DNA of 9,473 bases from an uncultured Austwickia sp. (GCA_934678955.1 CAKUSI010000138.1:1-9473); one strand, 5' to 3'; shown: positions 1 through 6,536, counted from the first letter of the stretch. Made by a program: numbers and translations. The notes: generated by a model not told the origin, from the sequence alone.

Positions 1-415
1 TTGCGCTGGTACGTCGCGCCAGGTGCCGCCCGTGGGCGGGAAACGTACGCGTTCGGGCAGGTGGGGGCGTACGGCTGTCGCCCGTGGGCGGGAAGCGTCC
101 GCGTTCGGGCAGGTGGGGGCGTACGGCTGCCGCCCGTGGGCGGGAAACGTCCGCATTTGCGCTGGTACGTCGCGCCGGGTGCTGCCCGTGGGCGGGAAGC
201 GTACGGGTTGGCGCAGGTGTGCCGCGCCCGTTCGTGCCCGTGGGCGGGAAACGTACGCGTTCGGGCAGGTGGAGGCGTACATCTGCCGCCCGTGGGCGGG
301 AAACGTCCGCGTTCGCGCAGGCGGGGCCGTACGGCTGCCGCCCGTGGGCAGGAAACGTCCGCGTTCGGGCAGGCGGGAGCGTACGGCTGCCGCCCGTGGG
401 CGGGAAACGTACGCG
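1..415. repeat. 52-bp tandem repeat array (8 heads, 7 full units, open at left edge)
   Basis: The motif CCCGTGGGCGGGAA starts at 29, 81, 133, 185, 237, 289, 341 and 393, exactly 52 bp apart each time; the only change in it is one G to A in the copy at 341. Each unit has a head of about 23-25 bp (this motif, then RCGTMCG) that is nearly invariant, and a tail of about 28 bp that varies. Most tails are of one type (TTCGGGCAGGTGGGGGCGTA and relatives). The partial unit at 1-28 and the tail at 157-184 share a second type (TTGCGCTGGTACGTCGCGCC), and 209-236 is a third. No unit has an indel. The head and its left flank often form a dyad, CCGCCC-GT-GGGCGG. The last head stops at 415, directly beside the ABC permease stop codon (416-418). 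Since 52 is not a multiple of 3, the array is not a protein repeat. It probably continues left of the window. Confidence 0.93.
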
Positions 416-1210
416 CTAGTCCGACCAGCGGAAGCAGCGCACCGCCAGCGCGCCGAGCAGGACGCCCCAGGCGGCCAAGATCGCCAACGGGTCGAGCGCT
501 ACGGCGTGGTCCAGGAACGCCGCCCGCATCCCGTCGCCCAGCGCCCCCGGCGGGAGCAGCGACACCATCCGGTGCCACGGCTCCGGGTAGTGCGCCTCGC
601 TGAACAGCATTCCGCCCGCGCCCGCCATCAGCACCCACAGCAGGTTCGCCAACGCCAGTACGGCCTCCGCGCGCAACGTCCCGGCGAACAACAGCGCCAG
701 CGCCACGAACGTCGCGCTCCCGACCAGCCAGAACAGCACGAAGCCCGGCATCGCGCCCGCCGAGGGCTGCCAGCCCAGCGCGAGCGCCGCCACGGCCAGC
801 ACCGCGAACTGCAGCACCTGCACGACCAACACCGCCAGGCAACGGCCGGCCACGAAGCCGGCCCGCCCCAGGGGGGTGGTCCCGAGCAGCCGGAGCACCC
901 CGTACCGCCGATCGAATCCCGTCCCGATCGCCTGCCCCGTGAACGCCGACGACAGGATCGCCAGCGCCAGCACCCCGGGCAGGGCGAACTCCACCCGGGA
1001 GGCCCCGCCGACGTCGGGGAAGGGCGCCAGGGTGATCCCCACCAGGGCGATCACCGGCAGGACGATCGAGACCAGCAGCTGTTCCCCGTTGCGCAGGATG
1101 GTCGCCGCGTCGAAGCCGGCCTGCCGGAGGATTCGCCGCAGCGGGGGAGCCGGCCGCGGCACCGGCGCGAGGGTCGCGGGCGATCCGGAGGCTTCGGCGT
1201 GCGTGCTCAT
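416..1210 (-). CDS. ABC-2 type transporter permease
   Basis: Predicted integral membrane subunit (264 aa) of an ABC-2 exporter; the substrate is unknown. A polar N-terminus with LRNGEQLL (residues 39-46) precedes about six hydrophobic segments, at roughly 47-63, 77-95, 121-145, 154-177, 182-203 and 238-258. The cytoplasmic stretch FDRRYGVLRLLGTTPL (99-114) is characteristic of ABC-2 permeases. The ATG at 1210 is chosen because it overlaps the ATPase stop by 4 bp (ATGA) and has GGAAGG upstream; the frame stays open to 1375, but that extension is Arg/Gly-rich and antisense-like inside the ATPase gene. It pairs with the upstream ATPase. As I recall, related permeases sit near suf genes in mycobacteria (Rv1457c), next to a heme A synthase-like gene. 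Annotation as a drug exporter would be a guess. Confidence 0.88.
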   Translation of the reverse strand: MSTHAEASGSPATLAPVPRPAPPLRRILRQAGFDAATILRNGEQLLVSIVLPVIALVGITLAPFPDVGGASRVEFALPGVLALAILSSAFTGQAIGTGFDRRYGVLRLLGTTPLGRAGFVAGRCLAVLVVQVLQFAVLAVAALALGWQPSAGAMPGFVLFWLVGSATFVALALLFAGTLRAEAVLALANLLWVLMAGAGGMLFSEAHYPEPWHRMVSLLPPGALGDGMRAAFLDHAVALDPLAILAAWGVLLGALAVRCFRWSD

Positions 1211-1923
1211 CGGACCACCCTTCCGGTCAGCTCGAAGTACACCTCGGCCAGCGGCCGATCGCCGCAGACTTCCGCGGGACTCCCGGAGGCCACGACACGC
1301 CCCACGTCGACCACGGCGATCCGGTCGGCCAGTTCCTGGGCCTCCTCGAACGAGTGGGTCGTCACCACGACGCACGCCCCCCGCTCCCGCTCCGCGCGGA
1401 TCAGGTCATAGACGTCGAGCCGGGCGTGCGGGTCCAGCCCCGCCGTCGGCTCGTCCAGGAACAGGACGTCAGGATCCCCGATCAGCGCCGCGGCGAGCGC
1501 CACCCGCTGCTTCTGCCCGCCCGACAGGCGCCGTACGGTCGTCCCCGCAAAACCGTCGATGCGCAGTCGGCGAGCCAGCGCCTCCACGTCCCGGGGGGAC
1601 TCGTACATCCCCGCCAGGTGGCGCAGGACCCGCAGCGGCTTGGCCCCGTTGGGCAGCCCCCCGTCCTGCAGCATCACCCCGACCCGCGCGCGGTGGGCGG
1701 CGTCGGCACCCCACGGGTCCCGCCCGAGCACCCGGGCGGCCCCGGAATCCGGTCGTTGCAGCCCCTCGAGGCATTCCATGGCCGTCGTCTTGCCCGCCCC
1801 GTTGGGCCCGAGGACGGCGGTGACCTGACCCGGGTGGGCCTCGAACGTGAAGCTATCGAGGGCCCGTACGGCGCCGAAGTGCCTCGTCAGGTCCGTCGCG
1901 GCGAGGGCGGGGGAGGGGGGCAT
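1207..1923 (-). CDS. ABC transporter ATP-binding protein
   Basis: Cytoplasmic ATPase (238 aa) that would power the ABC-2 permease encoded just downstream. All core motifs are intact: Walker A GPNGAGKTT (residues 39-47), Q-loop Gln86 in VMLQDGG, signature LSGGQ (133-137), Walker B VLFLDEP (153-159), D-loop GLD (162-164) and H-loop His190. It is short, like exporter-type DrrA/CcmA relatives, with no C-terminal regulatory extension. No Shine-Dalgarno sequence precedes the ATG; instead TACCCT lies 7 nt upstream, so the mRNA is probably leaderless. The 4-bp overlap with the permease implies translational coupling. The substrate cannot be deduced. The likely mycobacterial counterpart is Rv1458c, an inference from motif type and its position near sufR. 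Confidence 0.93.
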   Translation of the reverse strand: MPPSPALAATDLTRHFGAVRALDSFTFEAHPGQVTAVLGPNGAGKTTAMECLEGLQRPDSGAARVLGRDPWGADAAHRARVGVMLQDGGLPNGAKPLRVLRHLAGMYESPRDVEALARRLRIDGFAGTTVRRLSGGQKQRVALAAALIGDPDVLFLDEPTAGLDPHARLDVYDLIRAERERGACVVVTTHSFEEAQELADRIAVVDVGRVVASGSPAEVCGDRPLAEVYFELTGRVVR

Positions 1924-1930
1924 AGAAGTG

Positions 1931-1936
1931 AGGGTA
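1931..1936 (-). promoter_or_regulatory. -10 box for a leaderless ABC transporter transcript
   Basis: On the minus strand TACCCT is followed by exactly 7 nt and then the ATPase ATG (1923). A TAnnnT box at this distance is the known mark of actinobacterial leaderless promoters, and no Shine-Dalgarno sequence is present. No clear -35 is visible; that position falls inside the 1941-1976 stem-loop. Confidence 0.55.
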
Positions 1937-1940
1937 CGAC

Positions 1941-1976
1941 GGCAGGGGGCGCCCCACGCTCGGGGCGCCCCCTGCC
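1941..1976. terminator. Perfect 15-bp stem-loop between ptsH and the ABC operon
   Basis: GGCAGGGGGCGCCCC (1941-1955) and its exact complement (1962-1976) enclose a 6-nt loop, ACGCTC. It lies 47 bp past the ptsH stop in the direction of transcription, so it should end the fru-pts transcript before the ABC operon. There is no T-tract on either side, which is common for terminators in GC-rich actinobacteria. It sits just upstream of the predicted leaderless -10 box of the ATPase gene, so it might also influence that promoter. Confidence 0.75.
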
Positions 1977-2022
1977 GGGGAGCTCGGCCTACCGGCCCCG
2001 TGAAGGGCCGTAAGCCGCGAAC

Positions 2023-2292
2023 TCACTCCGCGTCGAGGTCCTGCTCGATCAGGCCGGCGATCTCCTCGAGAGCGGCGGCGTCGTCGGAGGTCACCGTGAC
2101 GCGGGCCCCCTTCTCGGCGCCGAGGGTCATGATCATGAGCGCCGATGCGGCGTCGACGCCCTCGTCGTCGTCCCCGCCTTCGACGGTGAGCAGGATCTCC
2201 TCGTCGTACTTCTCCGCGGCCTCCGCGATGATCGCGGCGGGGCGGGCGTGCAGGCCGACGGCGGAGCCGACGACCACGGTCTTGCTGGCCAT
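2023..2292 (-). CDS. ptsH: Phosphocarrier protein HPr
   Basis: Small cytoplasmic phosphocarrier (89 aa) that takes phosphate from EI and passes it to the IIA domain of FruA. The active-site histidine is His15 in VGLHARPA. The second conserved segment, AASALMIMTLGAEKG (48-62), places Ser50 at the position of the regulatory Ser46 of Bacillus HPr, after an acidic loop (GGDDDEG) that I recall from corynebacterial HPr. No HPr kinase gene is visible, so regulation at Ser50 is doubtful. The start has AGAAAGG about 8 nt upstream and gives the canonical MASKTVVVG N-terminus. The frame stays open far upstream, but that part is repeat DNA and antisense to fruA. It is the last gene of the minus-strand fru cluster, 176 bp after fruA, and is followed by a strong stem-loop. 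Confidence 0.96.
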   Translation of the reverse strand: MASKTVVVGSAVGLHARPAAIIAEAAEKYDEEILLTVEGGDDDEGVDAASALMIMTLGAEKGARVTVTSDDAAALEEIAGLIEQDLDAE

Positions 2293-2294
2293 GA

Positions 2295-2379
2295 GTGGTG
2301 CCTTTCTGTGCGGTGGGCGTGAGTTGAGGTGGTGCCTGAGTTGGCGTGGTTCCTGAATTGCGGTGGAGCCTGAATGGTG
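2295..2379 (-). repeat. About 17-bp tandem array in the ptsH leader containing the RBS
   Basis: Five adjacent degenerate units: 2295-2312 (18 nt), 2313-2328 (16 nt), 2329-2345, 2346-2362 and 2363-2379 (17 nt each). On the minus strand units read like GCCAACTCAGGCACCAC and CGCAATTCAGGAACCAC. The unit nearest the gene, CGCACAGAAAGGCACCAC, carries the real Shine-Dalgarno sequence, 2 nt before the ptsH ATG. The distal units keep an AGG at the equivalent place. The 16-nt unit is the most diverged. Confidence 0.75.
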
Positions 2380-2390
2380 AGCTGCCGGCC

Positions 2391-2450
2391 GCATCGGGTC
2401 GCGACATGCCGCGTCGGGTCGCGACATGCCGCGTCGGGTCGCGACATGGC
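2391..2450. repeat. Three tandem 20-bp repeats in the fruA-ptsH gap
   Basis: GCGTCGGGTCGCGACATGCC is present three times, at 2391-2410, 2411-2430 and 2431-2450, with one substitution in the first copy (A for G) and one in the third (G for C near the end). Each copy contains the 8-bp palindrome GTCGCGAC. The array lies between the fruA stop (2469) and the ptsH leader repeats. The 20-bp period is not a multiple of 3, so it is not a conserved peptide repeat. Confidence 0.92.
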
Positions 2451-2468
2451 AGGCGGCGAGGGACCCGG

Positions 2469-4592
2469 TCAGGCGGCGACGGCTGCCGACTCGTCGCTGG
2501 CGGCAGGAACCTGCGGCCCCCGGGCTGCGGACTTGGCGATTAGGACGGCTGCGCAGGCGACGGCCATCCCGGCCAGGATCGCGACCACGAACGCCCAGGG
2601 CTTGTTCATCGCGAACGCCACGAAGATACCGCCGTGCGGGGCCATGACCTGGCTGTCGAGCGCCATCGAGAGCGCGCCGGTCACGGCGCCACCGGCCATC
2701 ATCGAGGGGATGACCCGCAGCGGGTCGGCCGCGGCGAACGGGATCGCTCCCTCGGAGATGAACGAGGCGCCCAGCAGCCAGCCGGCGTTGCCGTTCTCGC
2801 GCTCGGCCTCCGTGAACAGCGAGGGCCGGACGCGGGTCGCCAGGGCCAACGCGAGCGGGGGCACCATGCCGGCCGCCATGACCGCGGCCATGATGCGCAT
2901 GCTGGCCGGGTTGCTGACGGCGAGGCCGGCGGCGGCGAAGGAGTACGCGGCCTTGTTCACCGGGCCGCCGAGGTCGAAGCACATCATCAGACCCAGGATG
3001 ACGCCGAGCAGCACCACGGAGCTGCCGGTCATCCCACCGAGCCAGCTCTCCAGGCCGGTCGAGAGGGACTTCAGCGGCAGACCGAAGATGATCAGCAGGC
3101 CGCCGGCGACCAGGGAGGCGAGCAGGGGGATGATCACGACCGGCATGAGCCCGGCCAGCCAGCGCGGCACCCGGAAGGACACGATCCAGGCCGCCACGAC
3201 GCCGGCCACGAGGCCGCCGAGCAAGCCGCCGATGAACCCGGCGCCGACCAGCACGGCGACCGCGCCGGCGGTGAAGCCGGGCACGATGCCGGGGCGGTCA
3301 GCGATGCCGAACGCGATGTAACCCGCAAGAGCCGGCACGAGGAACGCGAACGCGGCCGCGCCGAGCTGGTGCAGGAGGGAGCCGAAGTAGACGAGCAGCG
3401 GCGCGCGGTCGCCGTAGGCGTCCGGCAGGTTCCACAGGCTGTGGTTGACGACCGTGTCCTGCGAGACGTCGACGATCTGGTAGCCGCCGACCAAGAACGC
3501 CAGCGCGATCAGCAGACCGCCGGCGGCGACGAACGGCACCATGTATGACACGCCGGTGAGCAGCGCCTGCTTGAGGCGCGACCCGACGCCCAGGCCACCG
3601 CCCGAGGCGGCCGAGGCCGAGGAGTCGGCGCGGCCGGGCCCGCCGGCGGCGAGGCGCCGCCCGTGGGGATCGTCGGCGATCGCCAGCACCTCGGTGAGCA
3701 TCGCCGCGCCTTCGCCGATCGGGCGCTTCACGCTGCTCTCGAGCACCGGCATCCCCGCAAACCGCTCGCGGCCCTTGACGCCCACATCGGTGGCGAAGAT
3801 CACCGCGTCGGCCGAGGAGATCTGCTCGGGCGTGAACGGCGTGGTGCCCGCGGAGCCCTGCGTCTCGACGATCACGTCGACGCCCATCTCCTTGCCGGCG
3901 TCGACCAGGGCGTCCGCCGCCATGTAGGTGTGGGCGATGCCGGTCGGGCACGCGGTGATCGCCAGGACGCGGCGACTGCCCGCGGGGGCCTGCGTGGGGG
4001 CGTCCGCGGCCGCGCCGGCGGGCGGGCCCAGGGGAGCGGCGCTCCCCTCCGCCTCTGTGGGGCCGGGCGCACCGGCGCCGCCTGCAGCAGCGGTGGCCGA
4101 GTCGGCCGTCGGCTTCGGCGCCGGCTCCAGCACGCCGTTCAGCAGTTCGACGACCTCGTCCTCGCTGCCCGCGCCTCGCAGCGCGGCCAGGAAGTCCTTC
4201 TTGACCAGCGCGCGGGCGAGCTTGGCCAGCAGCTTCATGTGGTCGGCGCCGCCGTCCTCCGCGGCCGCGATCAGGAAGACGAGGTCGGCGGGGCCGTCCT
4301 TCGCGCCGAAGTCGACGGGCTCGGCCAGCCGCGCGAAGGCGATCGAGCCGGTCGACACGGCGGCGGAACGGCAGTGCGGGATCGCGAACCCGCCCGGCAG
4401 GCCGGTCGCGGACTTGCCTTCGCGGGCGAGGGCGTCGGCGGCGAGTCCCTCGGCCTGCGCGCGCCCCGCGTCGGCGACCACGCCGGCGAGCGAGCGGATC
4501 ACCTCCTCTTTGGTCGCGCCGAGCGTGGCGTCGAGGCGGACCAGGTCGCGCGCGACGAGGGGGATCTGTCCCGGAGTAGGTGGAGTGGACAT
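2469..4592 (-). CDS. fruA: Fructose-specific PTS enzyme IIABC
   Basis: Membrane permease (707 aa) that imports fructose and phosphorylates it to fructose-1-phosphate. Domains in order: IIA, residues about 6-155, with phospho-accepting His73 in GFAIPHCRSA; an Ala/Pro linker, about 156-205; IIB, about 207-305, with phospho-Cys215 in ITACPTGIAHTYMAA; a short Ser/Gly linker, 306-335; IIC, about 338-690, starting LKQALLTGVSYMVPFVAAGG and made of many hydrophobic segments. The fused IIABC order is usual for Gram-positive fructose transporters and differs from E. coli FruA/FruB. The start has GGGAAGGAA just upstream, partly in a small hairpin loop (4595-4610). It follows fruK by 43 bp. The IIB motif and the adjacent 1-phosphofructokinase point to fructose rather than mannitol or mannose. 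Confidence 0.96.
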   Translation of the reverse strand: MSTPPTPGQIPLVARDLVRLDATLGATKEEVIRSLAGVVADAGRAQAEGLAADALAREGKSATGLPGGFAIPHCRSAAVSTGSIAFARLAEPVDFGAKDGPADLVFLIAAAEDGGADHMKLLAKLARALVKKDFLAALRGAGSEDEVVELLNGVLEPAPKPTADSATAAAGGAGAPGPTEAEGSAAPLGPPAGAAADAPTQAPAGSRRVLAITACPTGIAHTYMAADALVDAGKEMGVDVIVETQGSAGTTPFTPEQISSADAVIFATDVGVKGRERFAGMPVLESSVKRPIGEGAAMLTEVLAIADDPHGRRLAAGGPGRADSSASAASGGGLGVGSRLKQALLTGVSYMVPFVAAGGLLIALAFLVGGYQIVDVSQDTVVNHSLWNLPDAYGDRAPLLVYFGSLLHQLGAAAFAFLVPALAGYIAFGIADRPGIVPGFTAGAVAVLVGAGFIGGLLGGLVAGVVAAWIVSFRVPRWLAGLMPVVIIPLLASLVAGGLLIIFGLPLKSLSTGLESWLGGMTGSSVVLLGVILGLMMCFDLGGPVNKAAYSFAAAGLAVSNPASMRIMAAVMAAGMVPPLALALATRVRPSLFTEAERENGNAGWLLGASFISEGAIPFAAADPLRVIPSMMAGGAVTGALSMALDSQVMAPHGGIFVAFAMNKPWAFVVAILAGMAVACAAVLIAKSAARGPQVPAASDESAAVAA

Positions 4593-4594
4593 GA

Positions 4595-4610
4595 GGTTCC
4601 TTCCCGAACC
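4595..4610 (-). promoter_or_regulatory. Small hairpin presenting the fruA Shine-Dalgarno
   Basis: On the minus strand GGTTC, loop GGGAAG, GAACC forms a 5-bp stem whose loop holds most of the fruA ribosome-binding sequence, ending 2 nt before the ATG. It could modulate fruA translation relative to fruK, but the stem is short and may be chance. Confidence 0.3.
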
Positions 4611-4635
4611 GTCAGGGTGGGTGAGTGGCGGGTGG

Positions 4636-5598
4636 TCAGACCTCGACGGGGGAGATGGTCACCCCGTCGAGGTCGATCTGGGACGGGGAGGGCAGCGCGC
4701 TCCCCGCGAGTGACGCGGCCGCGGATCCATACGCGACGGCCCGTCGGAGGCGACCCGGGGCGTCCTCGCCCGCGACGTCCGCAATGAGGTACCCGGACAC
4801 CGACGAGTCGCCGGCCCCGACCGTGCTGCGGGGGGTGATCGGCGGGGGCGTGGCGTGCCAGGCGCCGTCGCCATCAACGAGGACGGCACCCGCCGCCCCG
4901 AGGGTGGCCAGCACCGATCGGATGCCGGCGTCCACGAGGGTGCGGGCGGCCTTCACGACCGGTACGAGGTCGCCGAGGGCGGCGCGTTCCTCCATCTCCT
5001 CGCCGTCCGCGCCGGAGAGCTGGGCGAGTTCCTCGGAGTTCGGCTTGAGCAGGTCGGGGGCGGCGTCGGGCAGGGCCCTGGCCAGCTCCCGCAGCGGGTC
5101 GTCCGAGGTGTCCACCGCGATCCTGCAGCCGAAGGGACGCAGGGTGCGCACCAGGGTGGCGTACCAGTCGGCGGGCGCGCCCGGCGGCAGCGAGCCCGAC
5201 AGGACCACCCAGTCCGCGCGGCGCGCGGCGATGACCAGCGCCGCCTGCAGGACCGTGAGGTCGTCGACCCCGAGCCCCGCCCCCGACTCGTTGAGCTTGG
5301 TCGTGGTGCCGTCGGCCTCGGTGAGGGTCAGGTTGGTCCGCACGGGGTGGGCCACGTCGACCGAGGAGACCGGCACGCCGCGCTCCTCGAGCAGGGACAG
5401 GATCGGGTCGCGGGGGCGGGCAGGGAGCACAGCCAGCACGTCCTGACCCGCGAGCCGCAGGGCCCGCGCGACGTTGACGCCCTTGCCGCCCGGCTCGACG
5501 GTCACCTCGGTGAGTCGGTGCAGGCTGCCCCGCCGCAGCGGGGCTCCGAGCCCCGCGGTCCGGTCCAGGGAGGGGTTGGCGGTGAATGTGACGATCAT
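4636..5598 (-). CDS. fruK: 1-phosphofructokinase
   Basis: Cytoplasmic kinase (320 aa) that converts fructose-1-phosphate from FruA plus ATP to fructose-1,6-bisphosphate, feeding glycolysis. It belongs to the PfkB/ribokinase fold: N-terminal MIVTFTANPSLDRT, the first PfkB signature around GGKGVNVARAL (38-48), KPNSEEL (185-191) and the second signature TVGAGDSSVSGY (259-270) with predicted catalytic base Asp264. Its length matches the family (about 310-320 aa). The ATG overlaps the fruR stop by 4 bp (ATGA) and has GAGG about 10 nt upstream, so it is probably translationally coupled to fruR. A tagatose-6-phosphate kinase (LacC) is the main alternative, but the FruA and FruR neighbours favour FruK. 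Confidence 0.94.
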   Translation of the reverse strand: MIVTFTANPSLDRTAGLGAPLRRGSLHRLTEVTVEPGGKGVNVARALRLAGQDVLAVLPARPRDPILSLLEERGVPVSSVDVAHPVRTNLTLTEADGTTTKLNESGAGLGVDDLTVLQAALVIAARRADWVVLSGSLPPGAPADWYATLVRTLRPFGCRIAVDTSDDPLRELARALPDAAPDLLKPNSEELAQLSGADGEEMEERAALGDLVPVVKAARTLVDAGIRSVLATLGAAGAVLVDGDGAWHATPPPITPRSTVGAGDSSVSGYLIADVAGEDAPGRLRRAVAYGSAAASLAGSALPSPSQIDLDGVTISPVEV

Positions 5599-6365
5599 GC
5601 GATCACGACCTCGATTCCTTCCGAGCTGAAGAGATTGACGTCCTCGTCCGCGATCCCCGAGTCGGTGACCAGGAGGTCCACCTCGCCGAGGGCCGCAAAC
5701 GTGCGCAGGTGTTCGGTGCCGACCTTGGAGGAGTCCGCGAGGACGATGACCCGGCGCGCCGCCCGGACCATGGCGGCCTTGACCGCCGCCTCCTCCGGGT
5801 GCGGGGTGGAGCAGCCGTGACCGAGCGTGATCCCGTTGGTCCCCAGCACCGCGACATCCACGCGAAGCTGCTCCACGGCCCGGACCGCCTCGAAGCCCAC
5901 GGTCGCCATCGTGAGAGAACGGACGCGGCCACCGATGATGTGGACCTTTCCGGGCAGCTTCGTGCGCACCGTGGCGGCGATCGGCAGCGAGTTCGTGATG
6001 ACGACCAGATCCGGGTCCGCGGGCATCGCCGTCGCCAGGGCGCCGACCGTGCTTCCGGCGTCGAGCAGCAGCGTCGCGCCGTTGCCGCGGGGCAGATGCG
6101 GCAGGGCGGCGCGGGCGATGCGCTTCTTCTCCTCGGCCCGGGTCACCTCCCGGTCGGACAGCCCGTGCTCGGCGAAGTCGAGCGCATCGGCCGGGATCGC
6201 GCCGCCGTGGACCCGCCGGACCAGGCCGTGCCCTTCCAGGACGCCCAGGTCCCGCCGGATCGTCTCCGCCGTCACCCCGAATTCCGCGGCGGCCTCGACG
6301 ACCACCACGCGGCCTCTCGTCTGGGCCGCGTCGAGCAGCGCCTGCTGGCGCTCTTCCGCGTACAT
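5595..6365 (-). CDS. fruR: DeoR-family transcriptional regulator of the fructose operon
   Basis: DNA-binding regulator (256 aa), probably a repressor of the fru-pts genes relieved by a fructose phosphate. The N-terminal winged helix (residues about 3-57) has the DeoR pattern TAETIRRDLGVLEGHGLVRRVHGG. The C-terminal DeoRC sugar-phosphate sensor domain shows LLDAGST (100-106), ITNS (123-126), GTNGI (175-179) and ADSSKVG (210-216). The start at 6365 is preferred because MYAEERQQALL is a standard DeoR beginning and AGGAGG lies 10 nt upstream. The frame is open to 6467, but that extension would cover the promoter region. It is the first gene of the minus operon, divergent from ptsI. The effector (fructose-1-phosphate or fructose-1,6-bisphosphate) is known for family members only and is not deduced here. 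Confidence 0.92.
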   Translation of the reverse strand: MYAEERQQALLDAAQTRGRVVVVEAAAEFGVTAETIRRDLGVLEGHGLVRRVHGGAIPADALDFAEHGLSDREVTRAEEKKRIARAALPHLPRGNGATLLLDAGSTVGALATAMPADPDLVVITNSLPIAATVRTKLPGKVHIIGGRVRSLTMATVGFEAVRAVEQLRVDVAVLGTNGITLGHGCSTPHPEEAAVKAAMVRAARRVIVLADSSKVGTEHLRTFAALGEVDLLVTDSGIADEDVNLFSSEGIEVVIA

Positions 6366-6415
6366 GGCCTCGTTGCCTCCTGCCGGATCGGAGTGGCGAT
6401 CCCGCCCACCCTCAG

Positions 6416-6441
6416 AAGCGGATGTCTGTATGTATCCGTTT
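6416..6441. promoter_or_regulatory. Operator-like inverted repeat at the fruR start site
   Basis: AAGCGGAT (6416-6423) and ATCCGTTT (6434-6441) are inverted copies with one mismatch, separated by 10 nt. The dyad begins in the predicted fruR -10 box (6439-6444) and covers the expected transcription start. That position suits autorepression by FruR or another regulator. No binding consensus was available to compare. Confidence 0.4.
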
Positions 6442-6467
6442 ATATCTGAATCTGTGGACTTTGACAA
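6439..6467 (-). promoter_or_regulatory. Predicted fruR-fruK-fruA(-ptsH) promoter
   Basis: On the minus strand TTGTCA (6467-6462), a 17-nt spacer and TATAAA (6444-6439) form a near-consensus housekeeping promoter. Transcription would start near 6432, giving a leader of roughly 67 nt before the fruR ATG at 6365. It lies in the most AT-rich stretch of the window. Confidence 0.7.
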
Positions 6468-6483
6468 CCGTTCACGCTAAAGT
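6455..6483 (+). promoter_or_regulatory. Predicted ptsI promoter
   Basis: TGGACT (6455-6460), a 17-nt spacer and TAAAGT (6478-6483) give a 4/6 plus 4/6 match to a housekeeping promoter, with a start near 6490 and a leader of about 47 nt. It overlaps the fruR promoter back to back. The inverted repeat GACTTT (6457-6462) / AAAGTC (6479-6484) brackets it. Confidence 0.5.
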
Positions 6484-6536
6484 CACTGAAACGGGCTCAC
6501 TCGGGCACGTCACCGACGACGATCAGGAGGCCACAG

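Noticed and set aside
1..415. The array as a CRISPR locus
   Set aside because: Heads with a dyad and equal-length tails look CRISPR-like, but most tails are near-copies of each other rather than unique spacers, the 52-bp period does not fit common subtypes, and no cas gene is in the window.
1211..1375. N-terminal extension of the ABC permease
   Set aside because: It lies within the ATPase gene in another frame and is Arg/Gly-rich; ATG 1210 gives the usual 4-bp overlap and has a ribosome-binding site.
1..1411. Long plus-strand reading frames through the array and into the ABC genes
   Set aside because: The 52-bp period shifts frame each unit, the products are low-complexity Arg/Gly/Pro strings, and downstream they are antisense to well-supported genes.
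6461..6466. TTGACA as the -35 box of ptsI
   Set aside because: It is a perfect -35 hexamer, but no acceptable -10 lies 16-18 nt downstream; TGGACT with TAAAGT fits better. The same bases overlap the minus-strand -35 of fruR.
6366..6467. Upstream start for fruR at 6467
   Set aside because: It would include the promoter boxes and leader; the start at 6365 has AGGAGG and a standard DeoR N-terminus.
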